Below the pieces are notes generated by a model. It worked only from the letters and a program-made list of their open reading frames with translations, did not search any database and was not told the origin of the DNA. From Hippophae tibetana (Eukaryota > Streptophyta > Magnoliopsida > Rosales > Elaeagnaceae), in NCBI GenBank assembly GCA_037013495.1, contig CM072801.1, positions 106,027,816 through 106,091,815 of the forward strand: a stretch of 64,000 nucleotides of DNA, in the 5' to 3' direction. Positions 25,591 through 37,570 of this stretch are shown piece by piece; position 1 is the first letter of the stretch; each line of letters starts with the position of its first letter. The position numbers and the translations under genes were made by a program.

Positions 25591-27659
25591 AACCAAAGAC
25601 TTGTAGAAATATTTGTTTCTTTAATTGTGATTTGGACGGATAGAATGCAAAAAACAATAAAATGGAAAACTTTATTAAATCGAAAATTCAAAAAACAGAT
25701 ATATTAAGATAGATATTCTATTTTGGGCAACAAAGGCTTCGATACCAAATGATACGGATCTTTTATGCGGACCATTGTGGAAACCATGAACTCAAAGGAA
25801 TGAGAAAGATTGAATTGCTAAGAACATGGTTAATATAATCAATTTTGAACAATTACGAACAAATTTAGAAAACCACGCAAAAATGTGAGACCAAATTATT
25901 AGACTTCGGAAAGTAGTGTAAGCGATGGAATTTGGGTTCTAAAAAGTGGAAAACTGAACTATTATTTACTTTATGTTTTTGCAAATTGAAATGAGTTTAG
26001 ATTTGATATTTTATAATAGTCATTTTGATGTATGACTTAGAAGTTATAACAGTTTAAAGTTGGAACATCAATAAATAATTTCTTTTTTTTAAATTACGAA
26101 CTCCAGAAATTTTGTTGTTTTTTATTCAGAAGCAAAGATAGGTTGAACACCGAAAACAAAGAACATGAAAATAATACAGTGAATTAAAAGAAAAGAATGA
26201 AATGAAATGCAAATAAAAAAATAATGACAACAAAATCTTAAGAAAACCAAAGACTTGTAGAAATATTTGTTTCTTTAATTGTGATTTGGAGCAAAAGAAG
26301 GCAAAAAACAATAAAATGTAAACCTTTAGTAAATCTAATATATTAAGATAGATATTCTATTTTGGGCAACCAAGGCTTCGATACCAAATGATACGGATCT
26401 TTTATGCGGACCATTTTGGAAACCATGAACTCAAAGGAATGAGAAAGATTGAATTGCTAAGAACATGGATAATATAATCAAATTTGAACAATTAAGAACA
26501 CGATTAGAAAACCACGCAAAAATGTGAGACCAAACTATTAGAGTCGGAAAGTAGGGTAAGCGATGGAATTTGTGTTCTAAAAAGTGGACAACTGAACTAT
26601 TTTTTACTTTATGTTTTGGCAAATTGAAATGAGTTTAGATTTGATATTTTATAATAGTCGTTTTGATGTATGACTTAAAAGTTATAACAGTTTAAAGTTG
26701 GAACCTCAATAAATAATTTCTTTTTTTTAAATTACGAACTCTAGAACTTTTGTTGTTTTTTATTCAGGAGCAAAGATAGGTTGAACACCGAAAACAAAAA
26801 CATGAAAATGATACAGTGAATTAAAAGAAAAGTACGAAATGAAATGCAAATAAGAAAATAATGACAACAAAATCTAAAGAAAATAAAAGACTTGTAGAAA
26901 TATTTGTTTCTTAAATTGTGATTTGGACCTAAAGAATGGAAAATTAAAATAAAATGGAAACCTTTAGTAAATCTAATATAGTAAGATAGATATTCTATTT
27001 TGGGTAACCAAGGCTTCGATACCAAATGATACGGATCTTTTATGCGGAGCATTTTGGAAACCATGAACTCAAAGGAATGAGAAAGATTGAATTGAGTAGA
27101 ACATGGTTAATATAATCAAATTTGAACAATAGAGAACACGATTAGAAAACCACGCAAAAATGTGAGACCAAACTATTAGACTTCCAAAAGTAGTGTAAGC
27201 GATGGAATTTGGTTTCTAAAAGTGTTCAACTGAACTATTTTTTACTTTATGATTTTGCAAATTGAAATGAGTTTAGATTTGATATTTTATAATAGTCGTT
27301 TTGATGTATGACTTAAAAGTTATAACAGTTTAAAGTTGGAACCTCAATAAATAATTTCTTTTTTTTAAATTACGAACTCTAGAACTTTGGTTGTTTTTTT
27401 ATTCAGGAGCAAAGATAGGTTGAACACCGAAAACAAAAACATGAAAATGATACAGTGAATTAAAAGAAAAGTATGAAATGAAATGCAAATAAGAAAATAA
27501 TGAAAACAAAATCTTAAGAAAACCAAAGACTTGTCGAAATATTTGTTTCTTTAATTGTGATTTGGAGCAAAAGAATGCAAAAAACAATAAAATGGAAACC
27601 TTTAGTAAATCTAATATATTAAGATAGATATTCTATTTTGGGCAACTAAGGCTTCGATA

Positions 27660-29000
27660 CCAAATGATACGGATCTTTTATGCGGACCATTTTGGAAACC
27701 ATGAACTCAAAGGAATGAGAAAGATTGAATTGCTAAGAACATGGTTAATATAATCAAATTTGAACAATAGAGAACACGATTAGAAAACCACGCAAAAATG
27801 TGACATCAAACTATTAGTCATCGGAAAGTAGTGTAAGCGATGGAATTTGGGTTCTAAAAGTGGACAACAGAACTATTTTTTACTTAATGTTTTTGCAAAT
27901 TGAAATGAGTTTAGATTTGATATTTTATAATAGTCGTTTTGATGTATGACTTAAAAGTTATAACAGTTTAAAGTTGGAACCTCAATAAATAATTTCTTTT
28001 TTTTAAATTACGAACTCCAGAAATTTTGTTGTTTTTCTATTCAGGAGCAAAGATAGGTTGAACACTGAAAACAAAAACATGAAAATGATACAGTCAATTA
28101 AAAGAAAAGTAATAAATGAAATGCAAATAAGAAAATTATGACAACAAAATCAAAAGAAAACAAAAGACTTGTAGAAATATTTGTTTCTTTAATTGTGATT
28201 TCGACCAAAAGAATGCAAAAAAAAAAATGGAAACGTTTAGTAAATCTAAAATTCAAAAAATAGATATATTAAGAGAGATATACTATTTTGGACAACCAAG
28301 GCGTCGATACCAAATGATACAGATCTTTTATGTGGACTATTTTGGAAACCATGAACTCAAAGGAATGAGAAAGTTGAATTGCTAAGAACATGCTTAATAT
28401 AATCAAATTTGAACAATTAAGAACACGATTGGAAAACCATGCAAAAATGTGAGACCAAACTATTACACTTCTAAAAGTAGTGTAAGCGATAGAATTTGGG
28501 TTCTAAAAAGTGGACAACTGAACTATTTTTTACTTTATGTTTTTGCAAATTGCAATGATTTTAGATTTGATATTTTATAATAGTCGTTTTGGTGTATGAC
28601 TTAAAAGTTATAACAGTTTAAAGTTGGAACCTCAATAAATAATTTGTTTTTTTTAAATTACGAACTCCAGAAATTTTGTTGTTTTATTTTTAGGATCAAA
28701 GATTGGTGGAACGCCGAAAAAAAAGAACAGAAAAATGATACAATGAATTAAAAGAAAAGTACGAAATAAAATGCAAATAAGAAAATAATGACAACAAAAT
28801 CTAAAGAAAACAAAAGACTTGTAGAAATATTTGTTTCTTTAATTATGATTTGGACGAAAAGAATGCAAAAAACAATAAAATGGAAAACTTTATCAAATCG
28901 AAAATTCAAAAAATAGATATATTAAGATAGATATTCTATTTTGGGCAACCAAGGCTTCGATACCAAATGATACGGATCTTTTATGCGGACCATTTTGGAA
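27660..29000 (+). repeat. Segment duplicated at ~6.41-kb offset, left copy
   Basis: Monomers at 27660, 28310 and 28963 correspond to those at 34065, 34721 and 35375 at offsets of 6,405-6,412 bp (ten monomers). The clearest shared private variant is AAGGCGTCGATACC followed by ATACAGATC and GGACTATTTTGG at 28310 and 34721. A weaker third relative lies at 37944/38600, which has ATACAGATC and GGACTATTTTGG but not GGCGTCG. Confidence 0.65.
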
Positions 29001-29952
29001 ACCATGAACTCAAAGGAATGAGAAAGATTGAATTGCTAAGAACATGGTTAATATAATCAATTTTGAACAATTATGAACCCGTTTAGAAAACCACGCAAAA
29101 ATGTGAGACCAAACTATTACACTTCGGAAAGTAGTGTAAGCGATGGAATTTGGGTTCTAAAAAGTGGACAACTCAACTAGTTTTTACTTTATGTTTTTGC
29201 AAATTGAAATGAGTTTAGATTTGATATTTTATAATAGTCGTTTTGATGTATTACTTAATAGTTATAACAGTTTAAAGTTGGAACCTCAATACATAATTTC
29301 TTTTTTTTAAATTACGAACTCCAGAAATTTTGTTGTTTTTTATTTAGAGGCAAAGATAGGTTGAACACGGAAAACAAAGAACATGAAAATGATACAGTGA
29401 ACTAAAAGAAAAGCACGAAATGAAATGCAAATAAGAAAATAATGACAACAAAATCTAAAGAAAACAAAAGACTTGTAGAAATATTTGTTTATTTAATTGT
29501 GATTTGGACCAAAAGAATTCAAAAATAAAATAAAAGGGAAACCTTTAGTAAATCTAATATATTAAGATAGATATTCTATTTTGGGCAACCAAGGCTTCGA
29601 TACCAAATGATACAGATCTTTTATGTCGACCATTTTGGAAACCATGAACTCAAAGGAATGAGAAAGATTGAATTACTAAGAACATGGTTAATATAATCAA
29701 ATTTGAACAATAGAGAACACGATAAGAAAACCCCACAAAAATGTGAGACCAAACTATTAGACTTCAGACAGTAGTGTAAGCGATGGAATTTGGGTTATAA
29801 AAGTGGAAAATTAAACTATTTTTTACTTTAGGTTTTTGCAAATTGAAATGAGTTTAGATTTGATATTTTATAATAGTCGTTTTGATGTATGACCTAAAAG
29901 TTATAACAGTTTAAAGTTGGAACCTCAATAAATAATTTCTTTTTTTTTAATT

Positions 29953-31225
29953 ACGAACTCTAGAAATTTTGTTGTTTTTTTATTCAGGAGCAAAGATAGG
30001 TTGAACACCGAACACAAAAACATGAAAATGATACAGTGAATTAAAAGAAAAGTATGAAATGAAATGCAAATAAGAAAATAGTGACAACAAAATCTTAAGA
30101 AAACCAAAGAATTGTAGAAATATTTGTTTCTTTAATTGTGATTTGGACCACAAGAATGCAAAAAAAAAATGGAAACCTAAGGTAAATCTAATATATTAAG
30201 ATAGATATTCTATTTTGGGTAACCAAGGCTTCGATACCAAATGATACGGATCTTTTATGTGGACCATATTGGAAACCATGAACTCAAAGGAATGAGAAAT
30301 ATTGAATTGCTAAGAACATGGTTAATATAGTCAAATTTGAACAATAGAGAACACGATTAGAAAACCCCGCAAAAATGTGAGACGAAACTATTAGAGTTCC
30401 TAAAGTAGTGTAAGCGATGGAATTTGGGTTCTAAAAGTGGATAACTGAACTATTTATTACTTTATGTTTTTGCAAATTGAAATGAGTTTAGATTTGATAG
30501 TTTATAATAGTTGTTTTGATGTATGACCTAAAAGTTATAACAGTTTAAAGTTGGAACCTCAATACATAATTTCTTTTTTTTTAAATTACGAACTCCAGAA
30601 ATTTTGTTGTTTTTTATTCAGGATCAACGATTGGTTGAACACCGAAAACAAAAACATGAAAATGATACAGTCAATTAAAAGAAAAGTAATAAATGAAATG
30701 CAAATAAGAAAATAATGACAACAAAATCTAAAGAAAACAAAAGACTTGTAGAAATATTTGTTTCTTTAATTGTGATTTGGACCTAAAGATTGGAAAAATA
30801 AAATAAAATGGAAACCTTTAGTAAATCTAATATATTAAGATAGATATTCTATTTTGGGTAACCAAGGCTTCGATACCAAATGATACGGATCTTTTATGCG
30901 GAGCATTTTGGAAACCATGAACTCAAAGGAATGAGAAAGATTGAGTTGCCAAGAACATGGTTAATATAATCAAATTTGAACAATAGAGAACACGATTAGA
31001 AAACCCCGCAAAAATGTGAGACCAAACTATTAGACTTCCAAAAGTAGTGTAAGCGATGGAATTTGGGTTCTAAAAGTGTTCAACTGAACTATTTTTTACT
31101 TTATGTTTTTGCAAATTAAAATGAGTTTAGATTTGATATTTTATAATAGTCGTTTTGATGTATTACTTAATAGTTATAACAGTTTAAAGTTGGAACCTCA
31201 ATAAATAATTTCTTTTTTTTAAATT
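29953..31225 (+). repeat. Dimer higher-order repeat, unit 1 (1,273 bp)
   Basis: The unit runs from the ACGAACTCTAG variant at 29953 to the base before its next occurrence at 31226. It contains one monomer type with GGACCATATTGG and GAGTTCCTAAAG (start 30237) and one with GGAGCATTTTGG and GTGTTCAACTG (start 30876). Both types recur in the same order in the next unit. Confidence 0.8.
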
Positions 31226-32499
31226 ACGAACTCTAGAAATTTTGTTGTTTTTTTATTCAGGAGCAAAGATAGGTTGAACACCGAACACAAAAACATGAAA
31301 ATGATACAGTGAATTAAAAGAAAAGTATGAAATGAAATGCAAATAAGAGAATAATGACAACAAAATCTTAAGAAAACCAAAGAATTGTAGAAATATTTGT
31401 TTCTTTAATTGTGATTTGGACCACATGAATGCAAAAAAAAAAATGGAAACCTAAAGTAAATCTAATATATTAAGATAGATATTCTATTTTGGGTAACCAA
31501 GGCTTCGATACCAAATGATACGGATCTTTTATGTGGACCATATTGGAAACCATGAACTCAAAGGAATGAGAAATATTGAATTGCTAAGAACATGGTTAAT
31601 ATAGTCAAATTTGAACAATAGAGAACACGATTAGAAAACCCCGCAAAAATGTGAGACGAAACTATTAGAGTTCCTAAAGTAGTGTAAGCGATGGAATTTG
31701 GGTTCTAAAAGTGGATAACTGAACTATTTATTACTTTATGTTTTTGCAAATTGAAATGAGTTTAGATTTGATAGTTTATAATAGTTGTTTTGATGTATGA
31801 CCTAAAAGTTATAACAGTTTAAAGTTGGAACCTCAATACATAATTTCTTTTTTTTTAAATTACGAACTCCAGAAATTTTGTTGTTTTTTATTCAGGATCA
31901 AAGATTTGTTGAACACCGAAAACAAAAACATGAAAATGATACAGTCAATTAAAAGAAAAGTAATAAATGAAATGCAAATAAGAAAATAATGACAACAAAA
32001 TCTAAAGAAAACAAAAGACTTGTAGAAATATTTGTTTCTTTAATTGTGATTTGGACCTAAAGATTGGAAAAATAAAATAAAATGGAAACCTTTAGTAAAT
32101 CTAATATATTAAGATAGATATTCTATTTTGGGTAACCAAGGCTTCGATACCAAATGATACGGATCTTTTATGCGGAGCATTTTGGAAACCATGAACTCAA
32201 AGGAATGAGAAAGATTGAGTTGCCAAGAACATGGTTAATATAATCAAATTTGAACAATAGAGAACACGATTAGAAAACCCCGCAAAAATGTGAGACCAAA
32301 CTATTAGACTTCCAAAAGTAGTGTAAGCGATGGAATTTGGGTTCTAAAAGTGTTCAACTGAACTATTTTTTACTTTATGTTTTTGCAAATTAAAATGAGT
32401 TTAGATTTGATATTTTATAATAGTCGTTTTGATGTATTACTTAATAGTTATAACAGTTTAAAGTTGGAACCTCAATAAATAATTTCTTTTTTTTAAATT
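31226..32499 (+). repeat. Dimer higher-order repeat, unit 2 (1,274 bp)
   Basis: This unit repeats the previous one, with monomer starts at 31511 and 32150, each exactly 1,274 bp after its partner. Private variants such as GGACCATATTGG, GAAATATTG and GAACACCGAACAC are kept. After about 32,640 the sequence leaves the dimer order and joins the pair of near-identical monomers that follows. Confidence 0.8.
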
Positions 32500-32787
32500 A
32501 CGAACTCTAGAAATTTTGTTGTTTTTTTATTCAAGAGCAAAGATAGGTTGAACACCGAACACAAAAACATGAAAATGATACAGTGAATTAAAAGAAAAGT
32601 ATGAAATGAAATGCAAATAAGAAAATAATGACAACAAAATCTTAAGAAAACCAAAGACTTGTAGAAATATTTGTTTCTTTAATTGTGATTTGGAGCAAAA
32701 GAATGCAAAAAACAATAAAATGGAAACCTTTAGTAAATCTAATATATTAAGATAGATATTCTATTTTGGGCAACCAAGGCTTCGATA

Positions 32788-34064
32788 CCAAATGATACGG
32801 ATCTTTTATGCGGACCATTTGGGAAACCATAAACTCAAAGGAAGGAGAAAGATTGAATTGCTAAGAACATGGTTAATATAATCAAATTTGAACAATTAAG
32901 AACACGATTAGAAAACCATGCAAAAATGTGATACCAAACTATTACACTTCGGAAAGTAGTGTAAGCGATGCAATTTGGGTTCTTAAAAGTGGACAACTGA
33001 ACTATTTTTTACTTTATGTTTTTGCAAATTGAAATGAGTTTAGATTTGATATTTTATAATAGTCGTTTTGATGTATGAACTAAAAGTTATAACAGTTTAA
33101 AAGTTAGAACCTCAATAAATAATTTCTTTTTTTTATTACGAACTCTAGAAATTTTGTTGTTTTTTTATTCAGGAGCAAAGATAGGTTGAACACCGAACAC
33201 AAAAACATGAAAATGATACAGTGAATTAAAAGAAAAGTATGAAATGAAATGCAAATAAGAGAATAATGACAACAAAATCTTAAGAAAACCAAAGACTTGT
33301 AGAAATATTTGTTTCTTTAATTGTGATTTGGAGCAAAAGAATGCAAAAAACAATAAAATGGAAACCTTTAGTAAATCTAATATATTAAGATAGATATTCT
33401 ATTTTGGGCAACCAAGGCTTCGATACCAAATGATACGGATCTTTTATGCGGACCATTTGGGAAACCATGAACTCAAAGGAAGGAGAAAGATTGAATTGCT
33501 AAGAACATGGTTAATATAATCAAATTTCAACAATTAAGAACACGATTAGAAAACCACGCAAAAATGTGATACCAAACTATTACACTTCGGAAAGTAGTGT
33601 AAGCGATGCAATTTGGGTTCTTAAAAGTGGACAACTGAACTATTTTTTACTTTATGTTTTTGCAAATTGAAATGAGTTTAGATTTCATATTTTATAATAG
33701 TCGTTTTGATGTATGACTTAAAAGTTATAACAGTTTAAAGTTAGAACCTCAATAAATAATTTCTTTTTTTTTAATTACGAACTCTAGAAATTTTGTTGTT
33801 TTTTTATTCAGGAGCAAAGATAGGTTGAACACCGAACACAAAAACATGAAAATGATACAGTGAATTAAAAGAAAAGTATGAAATGAAATGCAAATAAGAA
33901 AATAATGACAACAAAATCTTAAGAAAACCAAAGAATTTTAGAAATATTTGTTTCTTTAATTGTTATTTGGAGCAAAAGAATGCAAAAAACAATAAAATGG
34001 AAACCTTTAGTAAATCTAATATATTAAGATAGATATTCTATTTTGGGCAAACAAGGCATCGATA
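32788..34064 (+). repeat. Tandem pair of near-identical short monomers
   Basis: Monomers at 32788 (638 bp) and 33426 (639 bp) share private variants seen nowhere else that I noticed: GACCATTTGGGAAACC, AAAGGAAGGAGAAAG, GTGATACCAAAC and GGGTTCTTAAAAG. They differ at a few sites, for example CATAAACTC against CATGAACTC and CCATGC against CCACGC. This is a recent single-monomer duplication. Confidence 0.85.
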
Positions 34065-35374
34065 CCAAATGATACGGATCTTTTATGCGGACCATTTTGG
34101 AAACCATGAACTCAAAGGAATGAGAAAGATTGAATTGCTAAGAACATGGTTAATATAATCAAATTTGAACAATAGAAAACACGATTAGAAAACCACGTAA
34201 AAATGTGAGATCAAACTATTAGTCTTCGGAAAGTAGTGTAAGCGATGGAATTTGGGTTCTAAAAGTGGACAACAGAACTATTTTTTACTTAATGTTTTTG
34301 CAAATTGAAATAAGTTTAGATTTGATATTTTATAATAGTCGTTTTGATGTATGACTTAAAAGTTATAACAGTTTAAAGTTGGAACCTCAATAAATAATTT
34401 CTTTTTTTTAAATTACGAACTCCATAAATTTTGTAGTTTTTTTATTCAGGAGCAAAGATAGGTTGAAAACCGAAAACAAAAACATGAAAATGATACAGTG
34501 AATTAAAAGAAAAGTAAGAAATGAAATGCAAATAAGAAAATTATGACAACAAAATCAAGAGAAAACAAAAGACTTGTAGAAATATTTGTTTCTTTAATTG
34601 TGATTTGGACCAAAAGAATGCAAAAAAATAAAATAAAATGGAAACGTTTAGTAAATCTAAAATTCAAAAAATAGATATATTAAGAGAGATATACTATTTT
34701 GGACAACCAAGGCGTCGATACCAAATGATACAGATCTTTTATGCGGACTATTTTGGAAACCATGAACTCAAAGGAATGAGAAAGATTGAATTGCTAAGAA
34801 CATGGTTAATATAATCAAATTTGAACAATTAAGAACACGATTGGAAAACCACGCAAAAATGTGAGACCAAACTATTACACTTCTAAAAGTAGTGTAAGGG
34901 ATGGAATTTGGGTTCTAAAAAGTGGACAACTGAACTATTTTTTACTTTATGTTTTTGCAAATTGAAATGAGTTTAGATTTGATATTTTATAATAGTCGTT
35001 TTGGTGTATGACTTAAAAGTTATAACAGTTTAAAGTTGGAACCTCAATAAATAATTTGTTTTTTTTAAATTACGAACTCCAGAAATTTTGTTGTTTTATT
35101 TTCAGGATCAAAGATTGGTTGAACGCCGAAAAAAAAGAACAGAAAAATGATACAGTGAATTAAAAGAAAAGTACGAAATAAAATGCAAATAAGAAAATAA
35201 TGACAACAAAATCTAAAGAAAACAAAGGACTTGTAGAAATATTTGTTTCTTTAATTATGATTTGGACGAAAAGAATGCAAAAACCAAAAAAATGGAAAAC
35301 TTTATTAAATTGAAAATTCAAAAAATAGATATATTAAGATAGATATTCTATTTTGGGCAACCAAACCTTCGATA
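34065..35374 (+). repeat. Segment duplicated at ~6.41-kb offset, right copy
   Basis: Two long monomers start at 34065 (656 bp) and 34721 (654 bp). They match 27660-28962, including GGCGTCGATACC and GGACTATTTTGG at the start of the second. The second half of the monomer at 34721 also belongs to the 1,292-bp dimer duplication that follows, so the two duplications overlap. Confidence 0.65.
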
Positions 35375-36394
35375 CCTAATGAAACGGATCTTTTATACGG
35401 ACCATTTTGGAAACCATGAACTCAAAGGAATGAGAAAGATTGAATTGCTAAGAACATGGTTAATATAATCAAATTTGAACAATTAAGAACACGATTACAA
35501 AACCACACAAAAATGTGAGACCAAACTATTACACTTCAGAAAGTAGTGTAAGCGATGGAAATTGGGTTCTAAAAGTGGACAACTAAACTATTTTTTACTT
35601 TATGTTTTTGCAAATTGAAATGAGTTTAGATTTGATATTTTATAATAGTCGTTTTGATTTATGACTTAAAAGTTATAACAGTTTAAAGTTGGAACCTCAA
35701 TAAATAATTTCTTTTTTTAAAATTAAGAACTCTAGAAATTTTGTTGTTTTTTTATTCAGGAGCAAAGATAGGTTGAACACTGAAAACAAAAACATGAAAA
35801 TGATACAGTGAATTAAAAGAAAAGTACGAAATGAAATGCAAATAAGAAAATAATGACAACAAAATCTAAAGAAAATAAAACACTTGTAGAAATATTTGTT
35901 TCTTTAATTGTGATTTGGACCAAAAGAATGGATAAATAAAATAAAATGGAAACCTTTAGTAAATCTAATATATTAAGATAGATATTCTATTTTGGGTAAC
36001 CAAGGCTTCGATACCAAATGATACAGATCTTTTATGCGGAGCATTTTGGAAACCATGAACTCAAAGGAATGAGAAAGATTGAATTGCCTAGAACATGGTT
36101 AATATAATCAAATTTGAACAATAGAGAACACGATTAGAAAACCCCGCAAAAATGTGAGACCAAACTATTAGACTTCCAAAAGTAGTGTAAGCGATGGATT
36201 TTGGGTTCTAAAAGTGGACAACTGAACTATTTTTTACTTTATGTTTTTGCCAATTGAAATGAGTTTAGATTTGATATTTTATAATAGTCGTTTTGGTGTA
36301 TGACTTAAAAGTTATAACAGTTTAAAGTTGGAACCTCAATAAATAATTTGTTTTTTTTAAATTACGAACTCCAGAAATTTTGTTGTTTTATTTT
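35103..36394 (+). repeat. Dimer higher-order repeat of 1,292 bp, unit 1
   Basis: Anchored on CAGGATCAAAG at 35103 and 36395. The unit contains a monomer start with the unusual CCAAACCTTCG and CCTAATGAAACGG (35375) and one with GGAGCATTTTGG and GAATTGCCTAG (36014). The match extends upstream to about 34,960. Class order is short (639 bp) then long (653 bp). Confidence 0.8.
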
Positions 36395-37570
36395 CAGGAT
36401 CAAAGATTGGTTGAACGCCGAAAAAAAAGAATAGAAAAATGATACAGTGAATTAAAAGAAAAGTACGAAATAAAATGCAAATAAGAAAATAATGACAACA
36501 AAATCTAAAGAAAACAAAGGACTTGTAGAAATATTTGTTTCTTTAATTATGATTTGGACGAAAAGAATGCAAAAACCAATAAAATGGAAAACTTTATTAA
36601 ATTGAAAATTCAAAAAATAGATATATTAAGATAGATATTCTATTTTGGGCAACCAAACCTTCGATACCTAATGAAACGGATCTTTTATACGGACCATTTT
36701 GGAAACCATGAACTCAAAGGAATGAGAAAGATTGAATTGCTAAGAACATGGTTAATATAATCAAATTTGAACAATTAAGAACACGATTACAAAACCACAC
36801 AAAAATGTGAGACCAAACTATTACACTTCAGAAAGTAGTGTAAGCGATGGAAATTGGGTTCTAAAAGTGGACAACTAAACTATTTTTTACTTTATGTTTT
36901 TGCAAATTGAAATGAGTTTAGATTTGATATTTTATAATAGTCGTTTTGATTTATGACTTAAAAGTTATAACAGTTTAAAGTTGGAACCTCAATAAATAAT
37001 TTCTTTTTTTAAAATTAAGAACTATAGAAATTTTGTTGTTTTTTTATTCAGGAGCAAAGATAGGTTGAACACTGAAAACAAAAACATGAAAATGATACAG
37101 TGAATTAAAAGAAAAGTACGAAATGAAATGCAAATAAGAAAATAATGACAACAAAATCTAAAGAAAATAAAACACTTGTAGAAATATTTGTTTCTTTAAT
37201 TGTGATTTGGACCAAAAGAATGGAAAAATAAAATAAAATGGAAACCTTTAGTAAATCTAATATATTAAGATAGATATTCTATTTTGGGTAACCAAGGCTT
37301 CGATACCAAATGATACGGATCTTTTATGCGGAGCATTTTGGAAACCATGAACTCAAAGGAATGAGAAAGATTGAATTGCCTAGAACATGGTTAATATAAT
37401 CAAATTTGAACAATAGAGAACACGATTAGAAAACCCCGCAAAAATGTGAGACCAAACTATTAGACTTCCAAAAGTAGTGTAAGTGATGGATTTTGGGTTC
37501 TAAAAGTGGACAACTGAACTATTTTTTACTTTATGTTTTTGCAAATTGAAATGAGTTTAGATTTGATATT
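36395..37570 (+). repeat. Dimer higher-order repeat of 1,292 bp, unit 2 (nearly complete)
   Basis: Monomer starts at 36667 and 37306 are each 1,292 bp after their partners at 35375 and 36014. CCTAATGAAACGG, AAATTGGGTTC and AAAATTAAGAAC are shared. The match stops near 37,570, where unit 1 reads GTTTTGGTG and this copy reads GTTTTGATG, indicating an exchange point. Confidence 0.8.

Larger units (their letters stand above)
20111..29952 (+). repeat. Central mosaic segment, mostly short monomers
   Basis: Monomer starts are 20604, 21242, 21899, 22552, 23186, 23820, 24459, 25093, 25745, 26384, 27022, 27660, 28310, 28963 and 29603. Short monomers dominate, with long ones at 21899 and 22552 (657, 653 bp), 25093 (652), 28310 (653) and 27660 (650). 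No fixed higher-order period runs through it. Fragments of the octamer types recur out of order, for example AAAGCACGAAATG near 24,270 and 29,410. I see no gene or foreign insertion. Confidence 0.85.

Noticed and set aside
32527-32715. Minus-strand open frames of about 60-107 codons rich in Phe, Leu and Ser, many starting MFFAFFCSK (examples at 26126, 27399, 32527, 33165, 37683, 42232, 63714)
   Set aside because: They are the reverse complement of the A-rich second part of the monomer. The hydrophobic, membrane-like look is an effect of T-rich codons, not a sign of a real membrane protein, and they repeat with the monomer period.
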